Shown here: positions 1-10,990 of the stretch, piece by piece | How the letters are laid out: each line of letters opens with the position of its first letter | How positions within the stretch are numbered: position 1 is the stretch's first letter | Origin: Liolophura sinensis | Lineage: Eukaryota > Mollusca > Polyplacophora > Chitonida > Chitonidae | Length of the DNA stretch: 64,000 bases | Assembly: GCF_032854445.1 (NCBI RefSeq) | Contig: NC_088300.1 | Location: forward strand, 26,517,608-26,581,607 | Reading direction: 5' to 3' | Notes under the pieces: model-generated | Database searches by the model: none | What the model was told of the DNA's origin: nothing | What the model saw: only the letters and a program-made list of their open reading frames with translations | Program-made: the position numbers and the translations under genes

Positions 1-19
1 AGGGGCCCTTTTGTTTCAG

Positions 20-88
20 AATCCAGAGCATGTCAGAACAGTCATACGAAAACTTACAAGCAGTCTCACTTTAAATGTGGCAAACTAG
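20..88 (+). CDS. Probable last coding exon of an unidentified upstream gene (partial)
   Basis: A pyrimidine-rich acceptor (ttttgtttcag) ends at base 19. It is followed by an open frame of 22 codons that begins N-P-E-H-V-R-T-V-I-R-K-L-T and stops with TAG at 86-88. The peptide has the mixed basic and hydrophobic look of a protein C-terminus. A polyadenylation signal AATAAA lies at 422-427, a sensible 3'UTR distance. The rest of the gene lies left of the window, so the protein cannot be named. It would run convergently towards the gene at 2136-2889. The call rests only on acceptor, frame and poly(A) signal, and chance is possible. Confidence 0.4.
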   Translation, partial: NPEHVRTVIRKLTSSLTLNVAN

Positions 89-421
89 ACGCCTTGTGAT
101 GAATTAGAGGTGTGACAGCGCTGTTTGTGTCGCGTTTCCAGTCGGCATAGACAGAACATGTTCTGTACAGGTCCCCTCCCTACTTGATGATGTTGATTGC
201 TGCTCTAGCTGTCCAGGATGTCTAGAACCAGTAAACAAACGTGCCCCTCATGTCTAGACTGTGAACGGATTGGTTTTTCACGCCTGATGCCTTCCATATG
301 CTAATTCCATGAGGTAGAACTGACAGCACTGGGACAGCCAACTCTCAAGGTAGATAATAAGTATGACAGAAAAAATGCCACAGGCAACATAAAACCCCAA
401 TGAAACAATCAAAGCTGTGGA

Positions 422-427
422 AATAAA
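422..427 (+). terminator. Poly(A) signal AATAAA for the partial gene at the left edge
   Basis: Canonical AATAAA about 335 bases after the TAG at 86-88. No other plus-strand coding exon lies nearby. Confidence 0.3.
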
Positions 428-579
428 CTCATCAAACATGTGTAAGAATTCTGCTGTGTATCAATAATCTGTTTAGAACAGTATTTAGTCACAAACATTT
501 CAGAGAAAGTGAAACACAGGTTAGAATTTTTACATGTAATTTGAGCTGAGCAATATTACTGTGTAATAAGTGTACATTG

Positions 580-606
580 GGTAAAAAAAAAAAAAAAAAA
601 AAAAAA
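580..606. repeat. Poly(A) tract
   Basis: A run of about 26 A residues. It could be the tail of an old retroposed sequence or a simple microsatellite. Confidence 0.7.
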
Positions 607-716
607 TAGCAGTAAGTCCAAAGGACAAGCCTCGTCTTCTTTAAGGGCTCATGGGTTCAACATATCACAATCTTCACATAGCAGAGCTACAAGTACCCTG
701 GTGCAGTAACTTTCTG

Positions 717-846
717 AGGGAGTGAGTGTTTGGGGTTTAACGTCATACTTATAGTCTAGTCCCTTCGGAGAGGTGCGGTAAGTCGTCTCAGTGAAGCAGC
801 ACTGTACGACATTAAACCCCAAGCACTCACTCACTCGGAGAGGTGC
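717..846. repeat. Small foldback element with GAGTGAGTG-type inverted arms
   Basis: The left arm at 717-744 (gagtgagtgtttggggttta) is the near-perfect reverse complement of the right arm at 808-836 (taaaccccaagcactcactc). The roughly 60-base loop contains gtctcagtgaagcagcac, which recurs in reverse complement around 1615-1640. The word cggagaggtgc occurs at both 764-774 and 835-845. This is consistent with a small palindromic transposon-like element carrying a captured SINE fragment. Confidence 0.6.
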
Positions 847-978
847 CTATATTCACCTGTCTGTAAAATTGCTCATACTAGCTACCAAACTTGTCTTTAG
901 TCAGTGACACATAACAAGACAAGCTCTACACACTGATATGTTTGAAGTTTATATTCTTACCAGGAAATTGAAGTTAGA

Positions 979-1360
979 GCACTTTTTCTAATTCATAATG
1001 TTAAAGTCCATAAGCTCGCATTCGAGGGCAAGCACCAATTGCCTCGGGTGACGTCATAATTATTAAAAAAAAACAGTGGAATGCTGGGCATAGGGTGTTC
1101 AACATGTTTTGAAGGAGGTAAAGATGCAGATATGGATATTAGGAAATTAAATTGATCTAGTTATCCGCAGAAACTGTAGTGTAGGCTGTGTTATTGCATG
1201 AAATTGCTCAAACTGCTTGTTGGTGCAGTGATTGTGAAACAAATTACAAACTGTCCAGCATGCAACTTGCTTTTGAATAATTATGATGTCACCCAAGGCA
1301 ATGAGTTCTTGGTGTCAAAACTAAGCCTATGGACATTAACTTCATGAATTTGAAAAAGTA
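979..1360. mobile_element. MITE-like element with about 85-bp terminal inverted repeats
   Basis: The arm at 979-1064 and the reverse complement of 1276-1360 align along their whole length at roughly three-quarters identity. Shared stretches include actttttc, aattcat, gtccata, attgcct and gggtgac.tcataattatt. The internal 210 bases have no open frame. The element is about 380 bp, a typical size for a non-autonomous DNA transposon. No clear target-site duplication is visible. Confidence 0.6.
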
Positions 1361-1544
1361 TTATAACTGCATTCTCTTTGTAATAACATGGACCCCCAAC
1401 ATATCCATGTGTAAAGCTTGGGTTGTTACGTGAGACTGACTAAAGGCAATTTTGGTAGCCTGTATGACTGATTTTACAGACGGCTGAATTTAGCCAATTC
1501 TCTAAAAGAAATAGATGATAACAGTGTTTCAGTCACATGACAAC

Positions 1545-1845
1545 AAAGGTGCCCTGAGAATGTATGTAATGTGCCTCCTTGTTGCAGGACAGATTTCCAC
1601 CGCTCTTTTATCTAGCGCTGCTTCACTGAGACAACTTACCCAAGGCAAGTAAGCCACCCGGCTCAAGCCACTATACTGATACGAGTCAACCAGTTGTTGC
1701 ACTATGCTGAGTGCCAAGCGAGGAAGTTACACCTTCCTCTTTTTTAAGATCTTTGTTGTGACCCGACCTAGGTGTGATCTTGGATCTGCCGATCCCCAAG
1801 CAGACACTCAACCAACTGTGCTATCAGGGCCAGTGCAGTAACTTT
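1545..1845 (-). mobile_element. tRNA-derived SINE candidate
   Basis: Read on the minus strand, the right end starts ccctgatagcacagttggtt, which fits a tRNA A box (TAGCACAGTTGG). A degenerate B box (ggtcgggtcac) follows about 50 bases later, then an unrelated body ending near 1545. The body shares gtctcagtgaagcagc with the foldback element at 717-846. This is a pseudo-tRNA head, not a functional tRNA. Confidence 0.4.
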
Positions 1846-2135
1846 CTGTTCAAATATGGTTGGTGTAACAAGTGAACTACTGTAACTGTCAGGTTATAAC
1901 ATGAGTAAATTCGTTTTAAAAGAAGTTGATGTCTTGCACTAGGTCCCTTATAAAACACCAGTAACAAAAAAAAAAAAATGCCAAACACCCTTTTAACTTA
2001 GCACATTAGCAACTGTTTTATCTCAAGATAATTGATGGTAACAAGTGGAAATTAAACATGTTCCAAACCTGTCATTGTATCAGTGATATGAAAAACTGTT
2101 ACTGTTATAATTCTGTAGTTCTTTACTGTTATTTT

Positions 2136-2889
2136 TCATGGCTTCTGAAGTGTTTCTGACAAAGCCTTCACACGTTGACGCAAAGTCTCTTTCTGTTTTT
2201 TCAGCGATTCCTCCAAACACTTGGCTTCTTGTAAGATACTTTCCAATCTTGTAGGACAAAGTTCTTCAAACTTTTCACTCTCTTCTAAACGTTTAAGCCA
2301 CCTCAATGGCATCAGCTCACATTCTTTTAACAATTCATTGAACACTTCTGCTATCGGTCGCCGGGGACCGGTGCGCTCACTTTTTCCCTCAGTGCACAGT
2401 GGAAGGTCGAGCTGCAGTCGGCCACTCCCTGTCACAGTTCCATTCGCACTTTTATCCGCATCACTTTTTTCATTGGGCGTATGAAGCGATTCCAGCTTAC
2501 TTTCCTCACTATTTGAGCCTGATCCAGTAATTTCGTACTTGTCGTTGTCGTCTAGTTTCGGCTTTTTAAACACCGTCGACGATTCTGGTTCACAAAAGCT
2601 GTGCTTGGATTCAAGGGAGTCGGAGTTTTTGACACTTACGGCACCCACTTGTTCCGAAAGCTCTGTTGATCCCGCGTCAGCAGAATCCTTGAAATTCACT
2701 TGATCGCTGCCGCCGTCACTTTCACTGCGATCACCAGTCACAAACAAGTCACTTGACAGAGCTGAATCTACCCCCGAGTCATTCATTATCTGTTACCAAC
2801 CAAGCTACAACAAATTAATCAGTCAGTCTTTCATGAAAATGTCGTCTGCTGTACACAGAAACGCCACCTGGATATTTTCGCGACTTACC
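2136..2889 (-). CDS. Unidentified 216-aa acidic, Ser-rich protein with C-terminal coiled coil
   Basis: One coding exon runs from ATG (2784-2786) to the stop at 2136. The start is supported by a likely 99-nt 5'UTR intron (acceptor at 2790, GTAAGT donor beginning at 2888) with a non-coding exon upstream of 2889. Residues 1-140 are Ser/Asp/Glu-rich and probably disordered, with a basic KKPK at 74-77 that could be nuclear-targeting. Residues 143-180 form a compact Trp/Leu-rich segment (R-P-I-A-E-V-F-N-E-L-L). Residues 180-214 are strongly helical with Leu heptads, consistent with a coiled coil. The organised C-terminus and biased codon use argue that it is real, but I do not recognise the family and give no function. 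Its 5' end lies about 1 kb from the divergent stathmin-domain gene. Confidence 0.65.
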
Positions 2890-3739
2890 TCCCCTGTGAT
2901 CGAAGTTGGAGGAAGGTGAAAGTGTGTACGACCCGAAATCGTATCCGGTGGATTCGGGGATCCTACGCACTTAAATCTTTATTTTAAGTGTAGACTGTCG
3001 GTATTATAGTTATTCTTCGTATACTGTGCATGGACAAGCACTTTCGTCCACGTTGACGGTAAAATATAGCGACATATCGCTTGTTTCAATAAAATTTCGA
3101 GGAAAAAGAGTCAGAAAGATTTCTTCTATTAATGTTTCATCCACTGTTGCTCTTAATTAGGATGTGTGCTATCAGTTTCTTCACTCACCATGTAAATATT
3201 TCGTACCCCCCCCCCCTCTCCCTCAAACAACCATGATAACTAATAATGTTTAAAATCTTTCAAAAAGAAAACCGAAAAATCAGGCGTATTATGAAAATCA
3301 TACTTGAAAAGGGGGAAATTATTTGATATCGCATACGCAGATAAACCCTCACACTAGAAGACACTGTGATGTGTGTAATACACGTACTTTCGAAGACAAA
3401 CATGTGTACGCTACAGCTAAACCTGTATAAACACTGTTGTATTGATTTGATTTAATAAGGAATTTACTACACTAAACATGGTTAGAATAAATATGGGCGT
3501 AAATTTCTACAGCGCGTGTAAAGTAGACCAATGATAAACAAAAACATTTGGATGTTGACATCACCTCTGGAACTGTCAGTATGTCTATTTACACGTCGCC
3601 TGGTAACGAGTGTGACGTCACAGACTGCACATCGGCAGTGCTCACGTTCCAATGCCTTATACTTGAGATGGTAATTGTAAGGATAATGAACATAGTAAGT
3701 CCTCAAACTGTCCATCGAGTACTGAAAACATAGTTTATG

Positions 3740-3957
3740 TATGAGTTATTATAACAAGATATATTCTGCGGGATTTGGTATTTAAGTAAATTGTGAGACT
3801 AAGACTGGTTGTATGAAATTTCTTACCAGTGTCACAAGCACAACAACAACACGTTTGTATCTCGTGGCCCATATATAGTAGGCGTACATCGGTACGTACA
3901 TGTAAGTTGGACTGCCTGCTTGGAAGTTGGAGTTTTAGATAGCAATGGATATTCACA
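3740..3957 (+). other. Probable non-coding first exon of the stathmin-domain gene
   Basis: A consensus donor GTAAGT starts at 3958. An ATG at 3946 in this exon would give only six codons after splicing to the exon at 4294, so it is a small upstream ORF and not the start. The 5' limit is a guess; no clear TATA box is visible. Confidence 0.4.
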
Positions 3958-4009
3958 GTAAGTACCTTTCGGATAGTGCTTGTGTATTTAAAAATTACGT
4001 AGGCCTACA

Positions 4010-4012
<3 letters not shown>

Positions 4013-4075
<63 letters not shown>

Positions 4076-4079
4076 TTTT
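4013..4079. repeat. (TA)n microsatellite followed by poly(T)
   Basis: About 27 TA units run directly into a T run, inside intron 1 of the stathmin-domain gene, 55 bases after its donor. Confidence 0.95.
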
Positions 4080-4365
4080 ATTTTTTTATTTTATTGAGTA
4101 TTTTGGGGAATAATAATACTTGTGCTTTAAAAATTAGCAACCAGTTGGAGTCACACTGGTTGTAGCTTACATTGGCTTCAGTGTGTGTTGCATTTTTGTT
4201 TTGTAAATCGATACTTACATAAATATCAAGTAGCAGGCATTCAAGATTTTAAAGTGATGTCATGTACATGCTTTTGATAATTTTTATTTACAGGAATTTA
4301 GGAAGAGTACTGGCTGTAAACAGAAGGCCTTAACATAGATCAAGGATCGCACTGCCAACAACATC

Positions 4366-7300
4366 ATGGGATGTGCATCATCAACAGCTGCTGTTTCCCC
4401 AGCTCCTGTTAATAATAATCCACCGAAGAATGGGGGAAACAATAACCATACCATTAAACAATGTTCTCCACTGAAAGAGTCTAAGGTTACACCAATCGAA
4501 TCCAAGAATACCTCATCACTGCCTGGCCAAACCAGATTTGACCCAGGTACAGTCTTCAAATGATAGCTTTAGTTTGTAATTAGACTCGTTTCTTTTTAAT
4601 ACCTGCAGATTGTACAGTTTAGCAGTGAATGGCACTTGCTCTTCAGTCACTGTGACACCTGTGGTGCAGTTTCGAACCCTGCCTTGGACAGAGAATTTTT
4701 ACATTCCCTATCTCAGTCAATACAGGCCTTTGGTGACAAACTAACAAGCAGTCAACCATGCTATTTTCACTAAAAATCATTTGTTGCAGACCACTTGTTT
4801 TCCACTGATATGGTATGCACATGCATGTGTGACATGTGGGAAACTTTGTCATCAGAAACTTACCAAAGCTTTATAATTCACGCCAGCATGCCAATTTCCC
4901 TTAAACATGAAACTGACCGCAAAATAAAAAAATAAAGAAATATAGTCAGACACCTCAAGATACCTCTGATGTTTTGTAGGATAGTGTCATTGTGGTAAAT
5001 ATAGAGATTTACTGTTTGTAATGATCTGTATAAATTTTAGTAGTGATTCATATGAGCTGCGACATCCCATAACTCATACTCGCTACTGGTAAAATGGTAT
5101 GGTCATTACAAGAATTTACCATAATTACTCTGTTTATCACACAGCTGTCACAAGGGACACCTATTTATTGATCACATTCACAGTCAGTGTATTTTTTGTG
5201 TGTGTATGTTGTGGACTGGAAGTCTCTAAATATGAAGAACCAAAATGTTGAATTATAGCTTGAACAGAATGTAAAATGTAACTCAAGCATCTTTCAAGTG
5301 AAAAGCATTTAGTAAAAATTTTGACACATTTTGTACATGTATTTCAAGTTATTAGCGTTTCTGAAAAAAAAAAAATGTGACTTCTTATTTATTGATAATT
5401 AAATTACATTTTAGGTCCAAAAGGTGGTATAGCATTTGATGTATCTTTAGATGGAAACAAAGTCAACAGTCTAATATTAAAGCATCCTCCAAAGAAATTA
5501 CAGGTAAGTAACTTGTGGAAAGGGTTAGTGCCAAACCTGTAGATAATATAATGTTGTAATCTGGGATATATCAGCACTTGACCATTATATCCTAAAAATT
5601 CTGCTGTTGTTTGCATTCCAACTTTTCTCTTGCTTTCTAAGCAGATTGAGACCTTTATGCTTTGTGTTACAAATTTTTCAAGATTGGTTGATTAAATCAA
5701 CTTTCTATCTTTTTCAAAATTTCCATTTTATGCATTTTCAGTAATGTTCTCATAATCTATCAGAAATCTAACAATACATTGAAGTTCAGTTGCAAGAGCG
5801 TTTTTCAAATATGTTGCTTTTCCAATTTGCAGAGACTGGAGCCTTTGAACCACCCAAAGCTGTCAGCTGACATGTTACTGGAGAAACAGAAAATAGCAGA
5901 AGAAAAACGACAGCATGTATGTTTTGTAAAAAAGTGATCTAAAAGTTATAACTGAATTTTTTCCTCTTCAGTGCATGTCATTCAGTGAAAACTTTTATTG
6001 ATATAGATGTGCACATTTCTACATGAAATTGTCTTAAAAGAATAAGGAAAATCCAGGCTGTTCATCAGTGATATTTCTTTATACTGATGGGAAAATCTTT
6101 CTTCTTGACACATCGCCATGATAAGACTTAAATATTTCTGACTCGCCAATCAAGCCATTATAATCATTCATTCATCCCTTCTTACTGAAACCTTACAGGA
6201 GCTGCAGAAAAAACGTGAAGTCTCACAGAAAGGTTCTCGAAGGAGGAGGGACTTGTTGAGAGCTAGAGAATTTGAACGAGAACAGACTAGTCAGCAAGTA
6301 TGTATCCTAGCTGAAACAGCATTGATTTTTGTTCATGACAAAAGATAGATTAAATGTATCATAGTTATTATAATTCGCCTCCTTTCATAGCCGAATTTTC
6401 TGTCTCACTGTATCCCTTAAACCTGTCACTTATGGCATCCCATTCATCACTAATGATACCCAATATCTGCTCCCAAGTAGCTAAAAATGCTCATATTCTG
6501 GAAAAAAACAGTCAAACAAACATTTGGAAATTCTTTTATCTATTTGCACATTTCACATTAGACACGTAAATTGTACTCATAGCAGCCATCCCCCAGACAG
6601 CCACTTTCTCAATATTTTGAACATAAATTTTGGCACTACTATGGCGTTGATCTTTTCTCTGCATCTTTTCCATATATATAAGGATTTTTTTTTTTTTTTT
6701 TTTTAATTTTTTTGGTAGCACTTAGTTGTGTCTAGAGTTATTAAGTGAACAAAACTAAATGATGGAACTGCAGTCATGATACCATGCATGGTAAATCTTG
6801 AAATGTGATTTAAATTAAAGTGCTCTATTATTGGTAGGTATTACTGGTATTTTGTTATATTTCTTGCTTTATGTTTAGATTGAAGACAGTTTGAAAACAG
6901 CTGATGAGATGAGAGCAGCGAAGCAAAAGGAGATCATTGAAAAGCAGAAAAAACGTGAAGAACGAGCAAAGCGAGTGAGACAAAGAGTAAGTTAATTATT
7001 GTTTTCCACACGTGTACACTTATTACAGTAGATATGCATGTTAAGCACAGTCTCCTTGGAATATTAAGTAATAGTTGCAATAGTGACAAAAAGAAATTAC
7101 ATATTGAATCTCAAGCTTGTCAACAAAAATGACAAAGTAATATGTTATAAATAAAAGGTTAATAGAATTGTCACTGATTGGCTGCTGTGAGAGTTAGGCA
7201 AATCCTGGTTTTGCTTAGACTAGGATGAATATTTGGTGTGGCACATTTATTTAAACATGACAGAGTCACAGGGTTTAACCCAGGAAACCCAATCTCCACT

Positions 7301-9336
7301 GTCAGCCAATCGGCATCAAGTCTGTATCCCTGTAAACTCTAGGAGTAAACAGTCTATCTATATCAATGAAATTCAGGTTTCCAGAAGATTTTTAGCACTT
7401 GTAGGCAACAGGTATTAAGTTTGTAAGTGTAATCAGACAAAGAAAGATAATTCTCTCACCCACATATATCACTGACTTTGTATACTATTGAAATAATCGA
7501 AATACATGTATATCAGTGATCAGTATGGATTTGTTTTGTTTTAAGTGTTGTTTTGTTTTAAGTGTTAGTAAGTGTCAGGTCATTTAGATGGTTATATATT
7601 CCTGTATTACTTAGGCAAAGCAGATGAATGAAGCAGCTGAGTGTGATATCCCCGAGTTAGAGAAGGATGAGACATTCAATGCAGAGGACGGTTGGTATTA
7701 CATCTATTTCCAGGGCAAAATCTCTGTCTGCTCCAGTGGCCAATGTTTAGCCCTGCTCCCAGTGGTCGTTTTCCCAGTTTGCAGCCACAAATACCCCAAA
7801 TGCAGACTGATTTCCCAAAACTTACGATTTCAGATATGCACACACCTCTTTTTTATTGTATGAACAGTTGAGGTAAAGTACGATATGAGAAGTGCAGGTT
7901 TGTGGGTTTGATTTTGGTTAAATTAAATATTTTATGCAGGCACAAGTTTTTATTAAGTGCATGTTACCTGGTTAAGTGTCAGTTAACTGTAAAGTACACA
8001 TCACTTACATATCACAGCTCCCAGATACACCTTTTCCCCAAAACATGCGGTTTTGCATTAAAATTTTCCCAGTCATGAGCTCACAGACCCTTTCCCCAAA
8101 TCTGTTGATTATGCTCGGATTTCTAAACATCAGTCAGATCTTCTGATAGGTCAGAGTCCAGGGCATTACAAAATCCATCAGCACATCATGAGAGTTGCGT
8201 ACATATAAAAGCATGTTTTAGAATTTTTAACAAGACTCGGTTGTCATTGCTGTATAAATTCACAGCTTCTCCAAGAGCATCATAACAATGAGCTGCCACA
8301 CAAATTTCTTGTATTTTAAGTGATCATTCTTTCATATACCTGTAATACTTTACGCTGGCTGAGGTGTAGTTTCAAATTGAAAGCTGGAGAGAAATAAGGC
8401 TCATATATTTGCGATCACAGAGTCCGGTACCCACACCCTCCTTCTCCTGCCCACCCTCCCACTCCTGCCCACCCTCAACATCATTACATGCTTTTCATAA
8501 TGCTTGTGTCTCAGCCAGATGATTCATATCTAAGGGGATGAAAAAATGAATTGTGGTGCAATACCAAGTACAAGTATCTATGCCACGGCATTGTTGATTA
8601 TCACAATGGGGACCTGTCAAACGCCCGGCCGCAAGACCTAGACGTCGGTTTACTAACATAAAATGTTCCTTTCCCAGCTCATCATGATGACGTCACATTA
8701 ATTTATGTTACAATAGAAACTGATACATTGTAATGGTGTAGACGTTATGCTGCAATCCATTCCTGACATAGCATTGGCTCAAGGTCCTGCTTCACACTAG
8801 CGCCACCTCACGGGATTAAAAAATGTGCCACCTCCCCGTTAATCTATGTATAATCTACAGATAGATGTACAGTCAATCCTCTGTGTTTTTAGGGATTGTT
8901 GATGAGATTAAATCACATAAAACTTCACCTGACTTTTCACCAAATAATCACCTGCATGTGCTACATTTCATACAACAGGGGAAAATTTTCTTGAAATACT
9001 GTAATAGGTGATTTACTGTAAGTCTGAATTTTCTCACAAACAGTAGTTTAGTGGTTTTAATCAAACTGTATAGTTCTTGTAGTAAATGTTTCTTCTGCTG
9101 TGTTCACAGATGAGGACTGGAATGATGATTCCAACTATGACCATGGCTACTATTCAGGGGAGAAAACCCATTTAAGTGGGAGGAGCCCAACCAAGAGAGT
9201 CAATGTTAACTCTGACAAAAGACTGCGCAACATCACCAGTGCCAGCACTGTAGACAGCGTGGATAATGCTTTTCTCAATCATCCCCGCTTGGACTCAAGG
9301 CAGGCAGTTGTGGAGGACGATTTCTTTGATACGTGA
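4366..9336 (+). CDS. STMND1: Stathmin-domain-containing protein (STMND1-like), 287 aa, coding exons 2-8
   Basis: Coding exons are 4366-4546, 5415-5503, 5833-5916, 6199-6297, 6879-6986, 7615-7690 and 9110-9336 (TGA). All junctions are GT-AG and the phases fit, giving 287 codons plus stop. The N-terminus MGCASS is a classic N-myristoylation signal (Gly2) with an adjacent palmitoylatable Cys3. A Pro/Asn/Ser-rich linker follows to about residue 60. Residues about 65-200 form one long charged helix (K-Q-K-I-A-E-E-K-R, E-K-Q-K-K-R-E-E-R) of stathmin-like character. The tail after 200 is acidic and disordered (D-E-D-W-N-D-D). Stathmins bind tubulin dimers; membrane anchoring plus this helix matches the stathmin-domain-containing-1 class. 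The family call rests on the MGC start and helix pattern and is fairly but not fully certain. The exon 7 donor (GTTGGT) is weak; read-through there adds codons before a stop at 7861-7863. Confidence 0.7.
4640..4775 (-). mobile_element. tRNA-like SINE head (degenerate)
   Basis: The minus strand has an A-box-like tagcatggttgactg and, about 70 bases on, a good B box (gggttcgaaactg). It sits in intron 2 of the stathmin-domain gene and is probably an old SINE. Confidence 0.35.
8651..8830 (-). repeat. Dispersed repeat, copy 1 (second copy at 26121)
   Basis: The reverse complement matches 26121-26300 along about 180 bases. Shared words include ttttttaatcccgt, aggtggc, ctagtgtgaagca, cagtttcta and gatgagct.ggaa. 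It lies in intron 7 of the stathmin-domain gene; its relative is in an HSP90 intron. There is no open frame and no tRNA head, so the family is unknown. Confidence 0.6.
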
Positions 9337-10990
9337 CCGTCTCTTCAACAGATATATTTGTAGGTAGATGTTTCCGGTTTCCGCCTTCAGCAAGTGCCTT
9401 AGTCATGGGAACCCAAGCCAGTTACAGTCAGCTGCATGTACATAATATATTTCCCTGGAAACGCACATCGTGACACAGAGGAATGGCTGGAATCTGCAGT
9501 TATCCAGCTTCTGAATTCACACTGACAGTGAACAAGTTCAAGCCCCTTCCCTAATGATGTACAGTAGTCAATCAGATTATAATTCAAGCACACTGTCTTG
9601 TGAATGAGCGAGATGTTTTTGAAGTTACAATTTTTCGATCTTCAATAAGCAATCAACCATGCATTTGGCCCTAAATTAACTCGTGATAAATTGTTTCCCA
9701 CTGTCTTTTATAGGGTGGAGTAAACATTATTTTGTGGTATACCTGGGTGGTACAAGTAGCACTGATTATCTGTTCTAGATGTATATCATATACATGTACA
9801 AACCTCACAGTATGCATTTTTTTAGAAACAGGGTTTGTTAAATTTGTCTGAGGTACTTTTAGAAATAAGACAATGACATTATACAAGATTTATACCACAC
9901 TGTGATATTTATGTATCAGTTTATTACGGATATATGTGATAAGAAGTGTTTCACAAAAGTTCATGTTTTAAGTCCTGTATTCACATTATTTCGTTTCTGT
10001 GTTCTGTGAATCTCTCTCTCAAGACAACTGAATGTTTCTGTTGGTGTGGAATTCCTGTTTGTTAATAATCATCTAATATTACAGTACAGATTTGTAAAAA
10101 TGTATTATTGGATCCCTGCTATGGGTGTGAATCATTTTATCATGATGATATTTTGAAGTGAAGACATAGAAAGATGTATTATTTTGGCAATATAATGTTT
10201 TCGTAGATGATGAATATATTGTCTGGGTACTAGTAGCCCGGAACTTGACAGGTGTGAATGTATTGTTTTTACATGGCATCTTTTGATACTGAGTATTACT
10301 GTTTTTTTGTTGTTGTTGTTGTTATGTACAACTCTTGAAAGGAAGGCAACACTTAATACGTGTTGCATTTTTACCTGATATTTCATACTTAACCTTTAAT
10401 GTACTGGTAATGTGAAATCCTTTTTCACCTTTCTTTCCCGAGTATAATCGAAACCAATCGACTAGTACTGTGTTACTGTGTTGATGACTACAATGTTGTA
10501 TCGACCAGCCTGTTGAAGATTACTACGTTGTATCCAGCAGTGTGTTTCGGACTACATATATATGTACTTGTCATGCGACGGTTTCGTGGTTCACAATGTC
10601 TGCCTCAGACTGTCCTCAGTTACATCCACTAATCCAGTGTGCAGTGCATGTGTTAATAAGGCTTCAGATTACCGTATATAGGTATACATATTCCCTGTTA
10701 TATCAAGTTCCTTTACAGAGATGTCCCAGGTCTGTATGTGCAGAATAAGAGAACTTGTAAAACTAAATCTGTACGTCTGTACATATTGCAATTAACTACG
10801 CTGATGTTTATCTGCTCTCCGTCCATTTAAATACGTGTATGTATGCTGCTGAAGTCTGGAAGTTCTTGCCTTCTTGTCAGACTGCTGGTTAAGCTGCAAC
10901 TGTTTTATTATCTACTTCTATTTTGTGAATATTTTCTTACATATTTATCACCAATTACACATTTATAAATAAACAGTATACTAATATCTG
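9337..10990 (+). other. 3'UTR of the stathmin-domain gene
   Basis: About 1.65 kb of AT-rich non-coding sequence runs from the TGA at 9336 to the first convincing AATAAA at 10968-10973. Open frames inside it are short and show no family features. Confidence 0.5.
10968..10973 (+). terminator. Poly(A) signal AATAAA of the stathmin-domain gene
   Basis: Canonical hexamer, and the last good candidate before the convergent HSP90 gene. Confidence 0.5.

Noticed and set aside
7624-7863. Longer form of stathmin-gene exon 7 as a 79-aa protein
   Set aside because: It is read-through into the intron after the GTTGGT donor. Splicing to 9110 restores a clean frame, so the longer form is at most a minor variant.
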